In this document: positions 10,335 through 18,725 of the stretch, in pieces
Layout: every line of letters begins with the position of its first letter
Numbering within the stretch: position 1 is the first letter of the stretch
Assembly (NCBI GenBank): GCA_963666945.2
Contig: CAXXRT010000055.1
Span: 1-64,000, forward strand
Direction of reading: 5' to 3'
DNA: 64,000 nucleotides
Source of the DNA: G963666945 sp963666945
GTDB taxonomy: Bacteria; Bacteroidota; Bacteroidia; Bacteroidales; Marinifilaceae
The notes under the pieces: generated by a model
Database searches by the model: none
Seen by the model: the letters and a program-made list of their open reading frames with translations, nothing else
What the model was told of the DNA's origin: nothing
Translations under genes and position numbers: made by a program

Positions 10335-11213
10335 ATGATGAAAAAAAAGTTTGTGTTATTAATGTCGATATTATTTGTTATTGTATTGTTCTTTTTGTTG
10401 ATATTAAGGCAAAAAAAACAATATGAAGAGATGTTTAATCGAATAAATCAACGGAAAGTGGGAGGGTATTATGATATATATTATATGCAATTTTTTGATG
10501 ATAATTTTGAATGTCCTCAAAATACTAATGAGATAATAGATAGTTCTTTTTCAAAGGAAGATATTAAATTTTTATTTGAAGATCCGTTATCGAGAAAAAA
10601 AGAATTAATAAAATATATTCCTATACACAACAGGAATAATTTGAATAGAGAAGGTTTTGTTTTGTTAAGTTCAGGTATTGATGGGAAATTTAATCATCGC
10701 AATTTATTGAAAGATACCTTGTATATTGATAATTTTTATGAAAAACTAAATCTTTATAATAATAATTTTAATAGGAAAAATATTATTGAATCAGATACTG
10801 TTCCTTTTAATTGTTGGCAATTACTATTTGGAAGTAAAGATTATTTAATACAGTACTATAATTGTGTAGAAAATTTTAAGCATAAAGCTCGTGGTATTCA
10901 TCCGATTGAGAAATTAGAAAGGATTTTTGGAGAAAAACGTATTCGAAGGAATGTTTTTGGTTTTAAAGGAATATGTTCCAAGAATTTATATGATGAATTG
11001 GAGAAGGAACAAATTATTAATTTTAATCTTAAGAATTTTACTGTCCGTTGCAATTTTTATAATAAAGAAGATGCTGAGATATTTGCAGGGGATTCAGTTG
11101 CAATAATTGGAAGATTAAAATTCCATGATCTGGATAAGAAGATATTATATTTTGATAGATGTATAAAAGTAGATCTTGATTATAATCCATGGAAACAATA
11201 TTTGGAAAAATAA
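10335..11213 (+). CDS. Membrane-anchored protein, candidate immunity protein for RHS tip 1
   Basis: A 292-residue protein with one N-terminal transmembrane segment (about 6-25) and a soluble remainder. Its middle contains GFVLLSSGIDGKFN, reminiscent of GspG-like 'S.G.DGK' segments. Its end (VRCNFYNKEDAEIFAGDSVAIIGRL and onward to YFDRCIKVD) has the pattern of the tRNA_anti-like OB fold. It starts eight bases after the RHS stop codon, the usual place for the immunity gene of a polymorphic toxin. The DNA is even richer in A and T than the RHS core, as is common for exchanged toxin/immunity modules. The function is inferred from position only. Confidence 0.5.
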   Translation: MMKKKFVLLMSILFVIVLFFLLILRQKKQYEEMFNRINQRKVGGYYDIYYMQFFDDNFECPQNTNEIIDSSFSKEDIKFLFEDPLSRKKELIKYIPIHNRNNLNREGFVLLSSGIDGKFNHRNLLKDTLYIDNFYEKLNLYNNNFNRKNIIESDTVPFNCWQLLFGSKDYLIQYYNCVENFKHKARGIHPIEKLERIFGEKRIRRNVFGFKGICSKNLYDELEKEQIINFNLKNFTVRCNFYNKEDAEIFAGDSVAIIGRLKFHDLDKKILYFDRCIKVDLDYNPWKQYLEK

Positions 11214-11239
11214 TAGATGTTTTGTAATGAAATAAATTG

Positions 11240-11743
11240 AATTATTCATGAGGAAGGTCTTATAGTGAAATCCAGTGGAGGCTATAACTACTACTACGCT
11301 CTGAAAGATCATTTGGGAAGTACAAGAGTTCTTTGTAAGGCAGGTGGAAGCACACTTACAACAGAGCAAACTACTGAGTATTATCCATTTGGATTGGCAT
11401 TTAGCTATAACTCAGTAGATAAGAATTCTTATTTATTCAGTGGGAAGGAATACCAGAATGAAGTTATAGGAGGAACAAAACTGGAACTGTATGATTTTGG
11501 TAGCAGATATTACGATACTGAACTGGGAAGGTGGTTTGCACTAGATCCTGCTATGCAGTTGGTGAGTCCTTATGGGTACTGTATGAATAATCCTATGATT
11601 TATGTGGATCCGGATGGGGAATCGTTTTTTACATTTTTGATAGAATTAGTGGCTAATATTTTTTTGAATACAGCAGAAAAGATGGTTAATCATGAAATGT
11701 CATTTGAAAATGCTTTAATGAATTCTCTGCAATCTCCACAGAT
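11240..11743 (+). repeat. RHS core repeat, copy 2
   Basis: Direct repeat of 9240-9743. Homology begins abruptly at about 11240, inside a codon run with no start signal, which marks the left edge of orphan cassette 2. It ends where the new toxin tail begins. Confidence 0.9.
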
Positions 11744-12293
11744 AGTTTATGCTCCTAGCATTGGATATATTTCAACGCGGGGTATAGAATCCCTTAAAGT
11801 TGAGTTGGGTATGCAAAAGGTTGTGTCGAATTTAGAACAAAAGGTGACAAATATAAAATCTTCAGAAAAGGAAAGAAGTAATTATTTTAAGGCACTGAAT
11901 GGGATTATGTTTAATGATGGCAAAGTTTATTATAAAAAGGATTTTGTAATAAGTTTTAAAGATGATGCATTAGCTAACGCTAGATATCTTGGATATAGAA
12001 ATGGAAAGCATCATATCAATTTTGATATTGGTGAGTTTGAGGAAACAATACCCAATATAAGAGTTTTGACAATACATGAAGCTTATGGGCATGGAGTGAA
12101 AGGATATGGTTCCGCGACAGATAATCATCATTTAGTATATTTTATAGAAATTAATAGCAAATATTGGGAAGCTACAACACCAACATATAAAAGAATAACT
12201 ACAAAATATATGTGGGAATATTATTATAGAGAAGTTGGATATAAAAGAATGCCCGAGCCATATCAATCTATTTACGATAAATTTCACAAGTAA
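11265..12293 (+). CDS. Orphan RHS tip 2 (truncated core plus toxin with HEAYGHG motif)
   Basis: The frame is open only from 11241, and the first possible start is a GTG at 11265. There is no signal peptide and no promoter was seen, so this is a silent cassette. It holds the end of the RHS core (DHLGSTR, then DPDG near residue 115), the shared hydrophobic linker (about 119-155) and a tail of about 190 residues. The tail carries TIHEAYGHGVKGYG, with H271, E272 and H276, then a DNHH pair. This resembles a metal-binding protease helix, but the spacing is HExxxH rather than the canonical HExxH, so the zincin call is tentative. The next gene starts inside the stop codon (TAATG). Confidence 0.65.
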   Translation: MKSSGGYNYYYALKDHLGSTRVLCKAGGSTLTTEQTTEYYPFGLAFSYNSVDKNSYLFSGKEYQNEVIGGTKLELYDFGSRYYDTELGRWFALDPAMQLVSPYGYCMNNPMIYVDPDGESFFTFLIELVANIFLNTAEKMVNHEMSFENALMNSLQSPQIVYAPSIGYISTRGIESLKVELGMQKVVSNLEQKVTNIKSSEKERSNYFKALNGIMFNDGKVYYKKDFVISFKDDALANARYLGYRNGKHHINFDIGEFEETIPNIRVLTIHEAYGHGVKGYGSATDNHHLVYFIEINSKYWEATTPTYKRITTKYMWEYYYREVGYKRMPEPYQSIYDKFHK

Positions 12294-12922
12294 TGAAAAA
12301 GAGTATATTTATTTTTTTTATTTTTTTTATTTTTTTATATATAGATTTGTTTGGAAGTAGCTGGAAAGTTATATCTAAATCGCGGAATTATGAGATTTCG
12401 GATGTTGTATGTTTAGGCGAAATAATTTCAGTAGAAAAGAGGGATGTTTTAGTTAAAAGAATTGAAATTTTTAAAGGGACTATAAAAGATACAATAATTA
12501 CAAAAATTGATAATTATTCTTTTATTCCTAGGCAAGGTGAGGTTTGGTTGTTATATGCAAAAAAACTTAATGAAAAAGAAATCTATGTGAGTAATAACAG
12601 TTGGTCAAGAAGTTTTGATAATCCTTTTGCAATACATTCAAAAGAATTTCCGAAACCTCCTCCACAAAACATAAGCGAGGTAGAGTATGAGGTTATAAAG
12701 AAGTTAAATAAAAGTGCTGGATTATCAGAGCTAAGGTATGATATTTTAAGTTTGAGACAATTGAAAAATAGTCTTGAATTTAATGAGTATAAAGAAAATA
12801 ATATTCTACTATCAAATAAAATAACGAAAGTTTATAATTTATTTCTAATTCTTATTAGTGCTTTTGTTGTTTTAGTAATAGGCTATATTCCTTATAAAAT
12901 AAGAAACTTTTTGAAGAAATAA
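12293..12922 (+). CDS. Membrane protein with TIMP/netrin-like domain, candidate immunity protein for RHS tip 2
   Basis: A 209-residue protein with an N-terminal signal anchor (about 4-20), a lumenal domain and a C-terminal transmembrane segment (about 178-200). The domain at about 30-105 follows the bacterial TIMP-like OB-fold pattern: YEISDVVCLGEIISVE, then a strand ending in EIFKG, then GEVWLLYAKK, then a serine/arginine motif where the family usually has a Cys. The disulphide cysteines of typical members are missing. Eukaryotic TIMPs inhibit metalloproteases, and this gene overlaps the stop of a toxin with a metalloprotease-like motif. The immunity role and the fold are inferences from pattern and position. 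Confidence 0.5.
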   Translation: MKKSIFIFFIFFIFLYIDLFGSSWKVISKSRNYEISDVVCLGEIISVEKRDVLVKRIEIFKGTIKDTIITKIDNYSFIPRQGEVWLLYAKKLNEKEIYVSNNSWSRSFDNPFAIHSKEFPKPPPQNISEVEYEVIKKLNKSAGLSELRYDILSLRQLKNSLEFNEYKENNILLSNKITKVYNLFLILISAFVVLVIGYIPYKIRNFLKK

Positions 12923-13046
12923 TAATTAGTTTGGATGATAAGTGTGTGAACGGAATATAATAATGTATTATTACTTATTTTATTTCTGTGACACTTTAGA
13001 TTTAGAATATAATAGAGCCTTCATAAGTTTGGTTTTGCAGGTTTTT

Positions 13047-13542
13047 TTACGATGATTATATTTTCCCAGGAGCAGGAAATTATATGTTTAATGCAACGGG
13101 GGAAGCTTTGGATGTAAATAAATTTGACCGAGTCACAGGGAATGTTATACAGGCGAGGATTAAGCAGAGTGTAAATGGTCTTACAACAAAAGTTGATAAG
13201 TTTCTTATCTACGATACTCAGGGCAGATTGAAGAAAGTCAGTCAGAAGATAGATGGGGATAATGTCAATAATACCGTTGATTTAGTTGAGTTTGAATATG
13301 ATGAACTAGGAAGAGTTCACCACAAGAAAATACATAATCAGGCAGAGAAAATGGTTTATGCTTACGATGTAGCAGGTAGACTTAATTCATTTACATCTTC
13401 AAAATTCAGTTATAATATAGGGTACGATCAAATGGGAGGATTAACAGAAGCTAAACCTTTTTATGGTGGTAATATTTCATATATGAGCTGGCAAAATGGT
13501 AGCACTTCTAAAAAGGCATTTCGATTACATATAATATATTAA
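13047..13542 (+). pseudogene. RHS core fragment of cassette 3, with internal deletions
   Basis: Homologous to the full RHS gene from about 8154 onward. Two deletions are visible against that copy. The first removes 159 bases (53 codons, in frame) between two ACAGGAAATGT direct repeats located at 8242-8252 and 8401-8411 of the intact gene. The second replaces 293 bases (8786-9078 of the intact gene) with four bases (13520-13523), shifts the frame, and causes the stop at 13540-13542. There is no signal peptide or proper start, so this is a remnant rather than a working gene. Confidence 0.8.
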
Positions 13543-14068
13543 ATCTTCCGGAGAGAATAAGTAAGGGTAGCCAAAGTATTTCGTATATTTACAGTGCTGA
13601 TGGACAGAAATTGGCAATGCAGAATGGAAGTTCTTTGATATATTACCGTGGAGGTTTAATATATAATGGCAATGATCTTGATAAAATTATCCATGAGGAA
13701 GGTCTTGTAGTGAAATCCAGTGGAGGCTATAACTACTACTACGCTCTGAAAGATCATTTGGGAAGTACAAGAGTTCTTTGTAAGGCAAGTGGAAGCACAC
13801 TTACAACTGAGCAAACAACGGAGTATTATCCGTTTGGATTGGCATTTAGCTATAACTCAGTAGATAAGAATTCTTATTTATTCAGTGGGAAGGAATACCA
13901 GAATGAAGTTATAGGAGGAACAAAACTGGAACTGTATGATTTTGGTAGCAGATATTACGATACTGAACTGGGAAGATGGTCTGCAGTAGATCCGGCTATG
14001 CAGTTGGTGAGTCCTTATGGGTACTGTATGAATAATCCTATGATTTATGTGGATCCGGATGGGGAATG
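13524..14068 (+). repeat. RHS core repeat, copy 3
   Basis: Direct repeat of the intact RHS gene from about 9079 to the DPDG codons, offset 4445 bases. It is nearly identical through the core and then diverges. The hydrophobic linker is similar only at the protein level (for example NTADKMINHDMPF against NTAEKMVNHEMSF). Confidence 0.85.
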
Positions 14069-14768
14069 CTTTTGGGCTTTTTTATTGGTGTTTTTGGGAA
14101 ATATTGCAATAAATACGGCAGATAAGATGATTAATCACGATATGCCTTTCAAGGATGCTTTTATGAATTCTCTTCAACTTCCAGAGATAAATGTTGGTAT
14201 TGGTGATTGGAAACCATTTACTCAGGGTATGTATGCACAAAGCGTAGAAAAGGGTATGACGGAGTTTAATAAGAGATATTACAAGTCTATAAATTGCCTA
14301 AGGGATGATTTTGCCAGGTCGGAAGGGGTATTTAGTGGAATACAAGGTTTTGGTCTAAGTTTTGAAATTGCATTCCCTGACTGGGTTATGGGTGATTTGA
14401 GTGATTATAATGGAGTTGGTATCGATGTAGGTATTATCGAAGATGGTAAAGGTATGGGATTATATGCAACCACTAAACATACAAAAGAATCAGGATTTGC
14501 TTTTACTGGACAGGTAGAAGTTTTTCGAAATCGGAAAAGTTCAGCTTATTCTAATCAAGTGTATATGGAAGATATGCGAGGAAAAGGGTATGAAACTAGT
14601 TTAGGAATAGGACCTGTAGGAGGTAGTTATTCTCAAAGCAATACAAGTTATTATGGTAAAAGATCTTTGTATCAAATTTATTCAATATCACTTGGAACGG
14701 GACTTGACATAGGTTTCGTAAATTGGAATACTAACACACACATATATATAGATTATGGTAAAGTTTAA
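13611..14768 (+). CDS. Orphan RHS tip 3 (truncated core plus toxin tail)
   Basis: Reads in frame from about 13512, with no convincing start codon; 13611 (TTG) is the first usable one. It contains the end of the RHS core (DHLGSTR, RYYDTELGRW, YVDPDG), a hydrophobic linker, and a tail of about 220 residues rich in Gly and alternating beta-type residues (GVGIDVGIIEDGKGMGLYA, YETSLGIGPVGGSYSQS). The tail matches no toxin family I know. The downstream small gene overlaps its end by 14 bases. As with tip 2, expression would need recombination onto the full-length RHS gene. Confidence 0.65.
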   Translation: MAMQNGSSLIYYRGGLIYNGNDLDKIIHEEGLVVKSSGGYNYYYALKDHLGSTRVLCKASGSTLTTEQTTEYYPFGLAFSYNSVDKNSYLFSGKEYQNEVIGGTKLELYDFGSRYYDTELGRWSAVDPAMQLVSPYGYCMNNPMIYVDPDGECFWAFLLVFLGNIAINTADKMINHDMPFKDAFMNSLQLPEINVGIGDWKPFTQGMYAQSVEKGMTEFNKRYYKSINCLRDDFARSEGVFSGIQGFGLSFEIAFPDWVMGDLSDYNGVGIDVGIIEDGKGMGLYATTKHTKESGFAFTGQVEVFRNRKSSAYSNQVYMEDMRGKGYETSLGIGPVGGSYSQSNTSYYGKRSLYQIYSISLGTGLDIGFVNWNTNTHIYIDYGKV

Positions 14769-15132
14769 ATCAATGTTTAAAATTTGGTTTGTTATTTGTA
14801 TTGTTGGTATTATTATTATATTGAAATGGTTTGATACGATAACACCTACTAGTCAGGATGAAATAGAAAATGTTATTACTTCTTATCGAAATGAATATTA
14901 CTCAGGTGTAATTATTAAAAAATTTATTGATAGGGAAGAACATAATTTTAAAAAAATAATCTTGAAAGAGAATAATCTTGAAAGAACTCTTTTGTTTGAT
15001 ATGGAGGTTGGAGGAATATATGAATTTTTTACTGTAGGAGATACACTCATAAAAAATAAGGGTAGTCTTAAAGTTCGTGTAATTCGTAAAGATATTGATA
15101 CACTTATAAATTTGCAATTTGTAAAATACTAA
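14755..15132 (+). CDS. Small membrane-anchored protein, candidate immunity protein for RHS tip 3
   Basis: A 125-residue protein with one N-terminal transmembrane helix (about 8-25) and a compact beta-rich domain containing YYSGVIIKKFIDREEHNF and FTVGDTLIKNKGSLKVRV. I recall this 'GDS.IK..G' pattern from small Flavobacteriia proteins of unknown function, but cannot name the family. It overlaps the 3' end of toxin tip 3, which is the immunity-gene position. The immunity role is inferred from context. Confidence 0.5.
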   Translation: MVKFKSMFKIWFVICIVGIIIILKWFDTITPTSQDEIENVITSYRNEYYSGVIIKKFIDREEHNFKKIILKENNLERTLLFDMEVGGIYEFFTVGDTLIKNKGSLKVRVIRKDIDTLINLQFVKY

Positions 15133-15203
15133 AAAATAGTATTAAAGAATAGTTTAATATAATTGTCAGGCAGAAAGGTTTAGAGTTTTTTTAAAAGTCT
15201 ACT

Positions 15204-15595
15204 AGTCTATGACCTTGTTGACAGGTTCGGGCGTTCCACTGCTTATGTCAGTAGGGTTAACCCAGCAAATGATTAGTTTTTATTCTTTACAGAAAGCCTT
15301 GTAAGTGATAGAAAATGATATATTTCACTGCGAGATGCTTTATAAAAGCATGGAGAAATTTCCTTTGTTCGAGGGGAGATTAGTTGTCCTTACTAAACTT
15401 GGTGAAGAGGTGAATCAGTTAGAAAAAATATACTCCCAACTTCATAAACAATATGTTGAAGAACTTTCCCACAAAACAATCATATTGAATAATACTCTTG
15501 AACCATTGCTTATAATTGTTATCGGTGGAATGGTGGCAATTATTTTGATAGCTATGTATCTGCCTATGTTTGAGTTGGGGGGTACTATGTTTTAG
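15204..15595 (+). pseudogene. Duplicated 3' end of the gspF-like gene
   Basis: Aligns without gaps to 2471-2862 at an offset of 12733 bases, from AGTCTATG to the stop codon. A TCA codon has become TAA at 15302-15304, so the reading frame is broken. Similarity stops exactly at the end of the gene on the right, and at 15204 on the left. It is a direct repeat of the gene end that precedes the RHS locus, and so marks the right border of that locus. Confidence 0.9.
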
Positions 15596-15606
15596 TAGGA
15601 AACATA

Positions 15607-16458
15607 TTAACGAGATCTAAGCGTTGCATACAAACTGGTTCCTAAAATAATTAATCCTCCTAGTATTACTCTTGCTTCGGGGATTTCGTTTAAAATAATT
15701 ATTGCAAATATAATTCCATAGACTGGTTCAAGACTTGCTATAATGCTGGCTGTTTGGGCTTTGATTGCTGTTAGTCCTTTTATGAATAAGGTGTGCGCAA
15801 GTGCTGTAAATACTACTCCAAGTAAGATTAGTAGTAATATATCATTGGTTTGGAAGGTGGGTTTAATCAGGAATAAAAATGGTAATAATGCTATTGTTGC
15901 TATTGCATCCTGATAAAAAGCGATTACCAGTGATGAATATTGTTTTACGTATTTACGGTTTAAAATTGAAAGGATAGAGAATGTGAATCCTGAGGTTGTT
16001 CCCCACAATACTCCTTGTGTGACATTGTTTTCGAGTTTGAATTCTGGTATGACTAAGGATATTCCTCCAAATGTAATAAGGGCTATTATTATATCGTGCA
16101 ATCTTAATTTCTCTTTAAAGAAATATGGTTCAAAAAATGTTGTGAATACTGGGAATGTTGAAAACGATAGTAAGCCAATTGCTACTGTTGATACCTGTAT
16201 TGCCTGAAAAAAGGTTACCCAATGAAGTGCTAATACAAGACCTAGTATTGCTAAGTATAAGTAATCTCTTTTTTTATTTAATCTTATACTTTGTTTTAGA
16301 TATAACAAAATGATGATTAGAAAGATGGATGCAAATAAAACCCTGCCAAGTACTATTATTGTCGATGGTAAATTAATGAGTTTTCCAAATAGTCCGGCTA
16401 GTCCAAATAATAAGACTGCTGTGTGTATCTGGAATAGGTTTTTAGTATTGCCTGACAT
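15607..16458 (-). CDS. EamA/DMT family transporter
   Basis: A 283-residue protein with ten predicted transmembrane segments in two five-helix repeats, as in the drug/metabolite transporter superfamily. The repeats are marked by GLFGKLINLPSTIIVLGRVL in the first half and IASLEPVYGIIFAIIIL in the second; the latter is the conserved EamA 'EP' motif. The substrate cannot be deduced. Members usually move small metabolites or amino acids across the inner membrane. The gene points toward the gspF remnant and RHS locus and is divergent from the lipoprotein gene at 16611. Confidence 0.88.
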   Translation of the reverse strand: MSGNTKNLFQIHTAVLLFGLAGLFGKLINLPSTIIVLGRVLFASIFLIIILLYLKQSIRLNKKRDYLYLAILGLVLALHWVTFFQAIQVSTVAIGLLSFSTFPVFTTFFEPYFFKEKLRLHDIIIALITFGGISLVIPEFKLENNVTQGVLWGTTSGFTFSILSILNRKYVKQYSSLVIAFYQDAIATIALLPFLFLIKPTFQTNDILLLILLGVVFTALAHTLFIKGLTAIKAQTASIIASLEPVYGIIFAIIILNEIPEARVILGGLIILGTSLYATLRSR

Positions 16459-16610
16459 TGATTTTTTTGTTGTGTTTATTGGGACAAATGTATATAAAAT
16501 ACTTTTTTAGTTTTTCTCATGTGTAACTTTATTTGAGTATTTAGATATAATAGTATTAAAAGATGTGCTATGTGTATGTGTTTGTTCTTAGCAACTAAAA
16601 TTATAAACAT

Positions 16611-17336
16611 ATGAACCGGTTAGTTTTATTGTTGTTGGTGGCGGCTTCTATATTTTCCTGTAAAAGTAAGCCTGTTTGTAACGATTGGTTTGAACTGAAT
16701 TTGAAAAACAAGCCTAAGAGTATAGTTGAGGTAGAGATGTTCTCTCTTATGGAAATGTATTCTAAGGATAAGAAAATGTCTTTGGATTCGTCGTTAAGTA
16801 TATGGACATCAAAGCAAGAGATATCTTTTAATAAGAAGGGACGAATAAACGAAAAGACTGTAAGGGAAAGAGGGGAGAAGGCTGAAACAACCTATCTTTA
16901 TAAATACGAGAAAAAGAATAAAATAAAGTATGTTGTTGAGGTTACTGAGAATTCGGCTGACAGGGCTCTGCAGTGGGAAGAATTTATTGTCAGGGATCCC
17001 AAAACGTGCTCTTCTATGCGTATAGTGAATTATCCTGTTATTGATACTACTTACTTTAAAAGGGATGATTCGAACAGGGTGGTTGAGGAAATGAAGCTTC
17101 TCTATGGTGCAGGATCGAAATCTGTTGTAAAGCATTCTTATGAGCTGAATGATAATGGGGATAAGATTGTGGAGATTGTTTCCAAAAAGCTGGAGTTTGA
17201 AGATGGTACTGTTTCTCAGAGTGTTGATACTATGAGTTTTGATTATATTTATGACTTTGCAAATAACTGGATAGTTAGAATTCAAAAGGAGAAGGATAAA
17301 ATAATACTTATAACTCAAAGGACCATTGTGTATTGA
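16611..17336 (+). CDS. Putative lipoprotein of unknown function
   Basis: A 241-residue protein. Residues 1-17 form a signal peptide ending in the lipobox-like ASIFSC, so Cys17 is the probable lipid anchor. The mature part contains several short strands with a charged, repetitive look (ISFNKKGRINEKTV, YELNDNGDKIVEI), like the YD/RHS-like or 'RhsA-like tail' lipoproteins common in Bacteroidota. No enzyme motif is visible. It stands alone between a divergent transporter and a long non-coding stretch. Confidence 0.7.
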   Translation: MNRLVLLLLVAASIFSCKSKPVCNDWFELNLKNKPKSIVEVEMFSLMEMYSKDKKMSLDSSLSIWTSKQEISFNKKGRINEKTVRERGEKAETTYLYKYEKKNKIKYVVEVTENSADRALQWEEFIVRDPKTCSSMRIVNYPVIDTTYFKRDDSNRVVEEMKLLYGAGSKSVVKHSYELNDNGDKIVEIVSKKLEFEDGTVSQSVDTMSFDYIYDFANNWIVRIQKEKDKIILITQRTIVY

Positions 17337-17790
17337 AAAATGGGTTTTTATGAAATAATAATAAAACATGTTAACTTGTTTTTACGTATTGTTAAAAAAA
17401 CACCATATCAAATATAGGGTGATTTTAAAATAATAAACACAATAAAAGGAACGGTTTAACGATAAATTAAGTGCGAAAGATATTAATGTGTTATAATTTA
17501 TAAATAAATTAAAATGAGACAGAAAGAATACTATTTGGAAATAATATGCAGGGGGCCTCCTATGTGTGTTGCTATACCTTAGCTTTTGAGTAAATAGTTG
17601 GTTTTATAATATGCTTTCTTACATGTGATTTAATTTTCCTGCGTGTATAATTTTCCTTGTTTTTTTCATATCTTTGATTATGTATTTATTTTAATAATAG
17701 ATATACTTATTTGTGCTCTTGTAGTTAATTTATGAGAGGTGAAGTTTAACTATTGGTTTATTAAAAATCCTAATTCTAAAATTTAACCAT
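17337..17790. other. Long intergenic region without a recognised gene
   Basis: About 450 bases of very AT-rich DNA. TATCTTTG at 17669-17676 fits the -7 box of a Bacteroidota promoter and could serve the gene at 17791, but no good -33 box is placed upstream of it. A 22-codon frame at 17514-17582 has no visible support as a gene. No tRNA or riboswitch pattern was seen. Confidence 0.4.
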
Positions 17791-18720
17791 ATGTTTAGAT
17801 TAAATTTTTTGGTGGTAATTCTGTTTTTAAGTGTTGTAAATTGTTTTTCGCAATCGCATCAGTTGACTTTTAATCTGGAAAAGGGGAGGCTTTATAAGCT
17901 TAAACAGTCAGTAGAACAGACTACTTCTCAAAATATATTAGGGAATGTTCAGCAGGTGGAGACAACTATATCTTCTGTAATGTCTTTTGATGTTAAGGAA
18001 AATACGAATGAATTTCTACTGATAGATGTTTCTATTACTGAGATGTTATTTAAAATGAAATCTCCTGTGTTTTCTATGGAGTATGATTCAAAAAAGGATG
18101 TTAATGAGGGTGATCTTTTGGGTAAAATTTACTCTAAGGTGATGGGTAAGAAATATTCTGTGTTGGTTAGTAAAAATGGGGAGGTTATGCAGGTTGAAGG
18201 ACTTGATGGACTGATAAATTCTATAATAGAGGAGAGTAATGTGCCTGACGATGCTGCTAAAGCTCAACTGAATGAGAGTGTGAAAAAGATGTTTGGGGAG
18301 GCTGTTGTTAAAGGTAATATGGAAATGTTGACTTATCTTTTCCCAAAGCAAAATGTGAGAATTGGGGATAAGTGGAGTAATAAGGTTTCTCTTGAGGCGG
18401 AAATGCCTGTTGATTTTATTAATACATGGGAATTAAAAAATATTGATTCGGGGGTGGCAACAATCTCCGGGGTGACAACTATACGTTCAAAGGATACTGA
18501 GGATTGGAAAATGGTTAATGGAATACCGACTAAGTATGAAATTACCGGTAACCAGTCTTGTTTGATTAACCTTGATGAAAAAACGGGTTGGATTATTTCT
18601 TCTGATGTTGAGTCGCGAATGAAGGGTAAGATTGTGATGGATAAAAGTGAAAAAATGCCTCAGAAAATGGAGATCCCTATTGAAATTATAACTAAAACTA
18701 AATATCTGTCTGTAAATTAA
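17791..18720 (+). CDS. DUF6263 family secreted protein
   Basis: A 309-residue protein with an N-terminal signal peptide ending near VNCFSQ, then a beta-rich body (HQLTFNLEKGRLYKLKQS, and a C-terminal half containing FPKQNVRIGDKWSNKV). This layout matches the Bacteroidota DUF6263 family, whose function is unknown. A family-typical WxxxxxI-type ending (KTGWIISSDVESRMKGKI) is present. The yccF-like gene starts six bases after the stop, so the two may be co-transcribed. Confidence 0.7.
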   Translation: MFRLNFLVVILFLSVVNCFSQSHQLTFNLEKGRLYKLKQSVEQTTSQNILGNVQQVETTISSVMSFDVKENTNEFLLIDVSITEMLFKMKSPVFSMEYDSKKDVNEGDLLGKIYSKVMGKKYSVLVSKNGEVMQVEGLDGLINSIIEESNVPDDAAKAQLNESVKKMFGEAVVKGNMEMLTYLFPKQNVRIGDKWSNKVSLEAEMPVDFINTWELKNIDSGVATISGVTTIRSKDTEDWKMVNGIPTKYEITGNQSCLINLDEKTGWIISSDVESRMKGKIVMDKSEKMPQKMEIPIEIITKTKYLSVN

Positions 18721-18725
18721 AGCAT

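Noticed and set aside
2863..15203. Insertion sequence or integrase carrying the RHS locus
   Set aside because: I found no transposase, integrase or terminal inverted repeat. The borders are a gene-end duplication instead.
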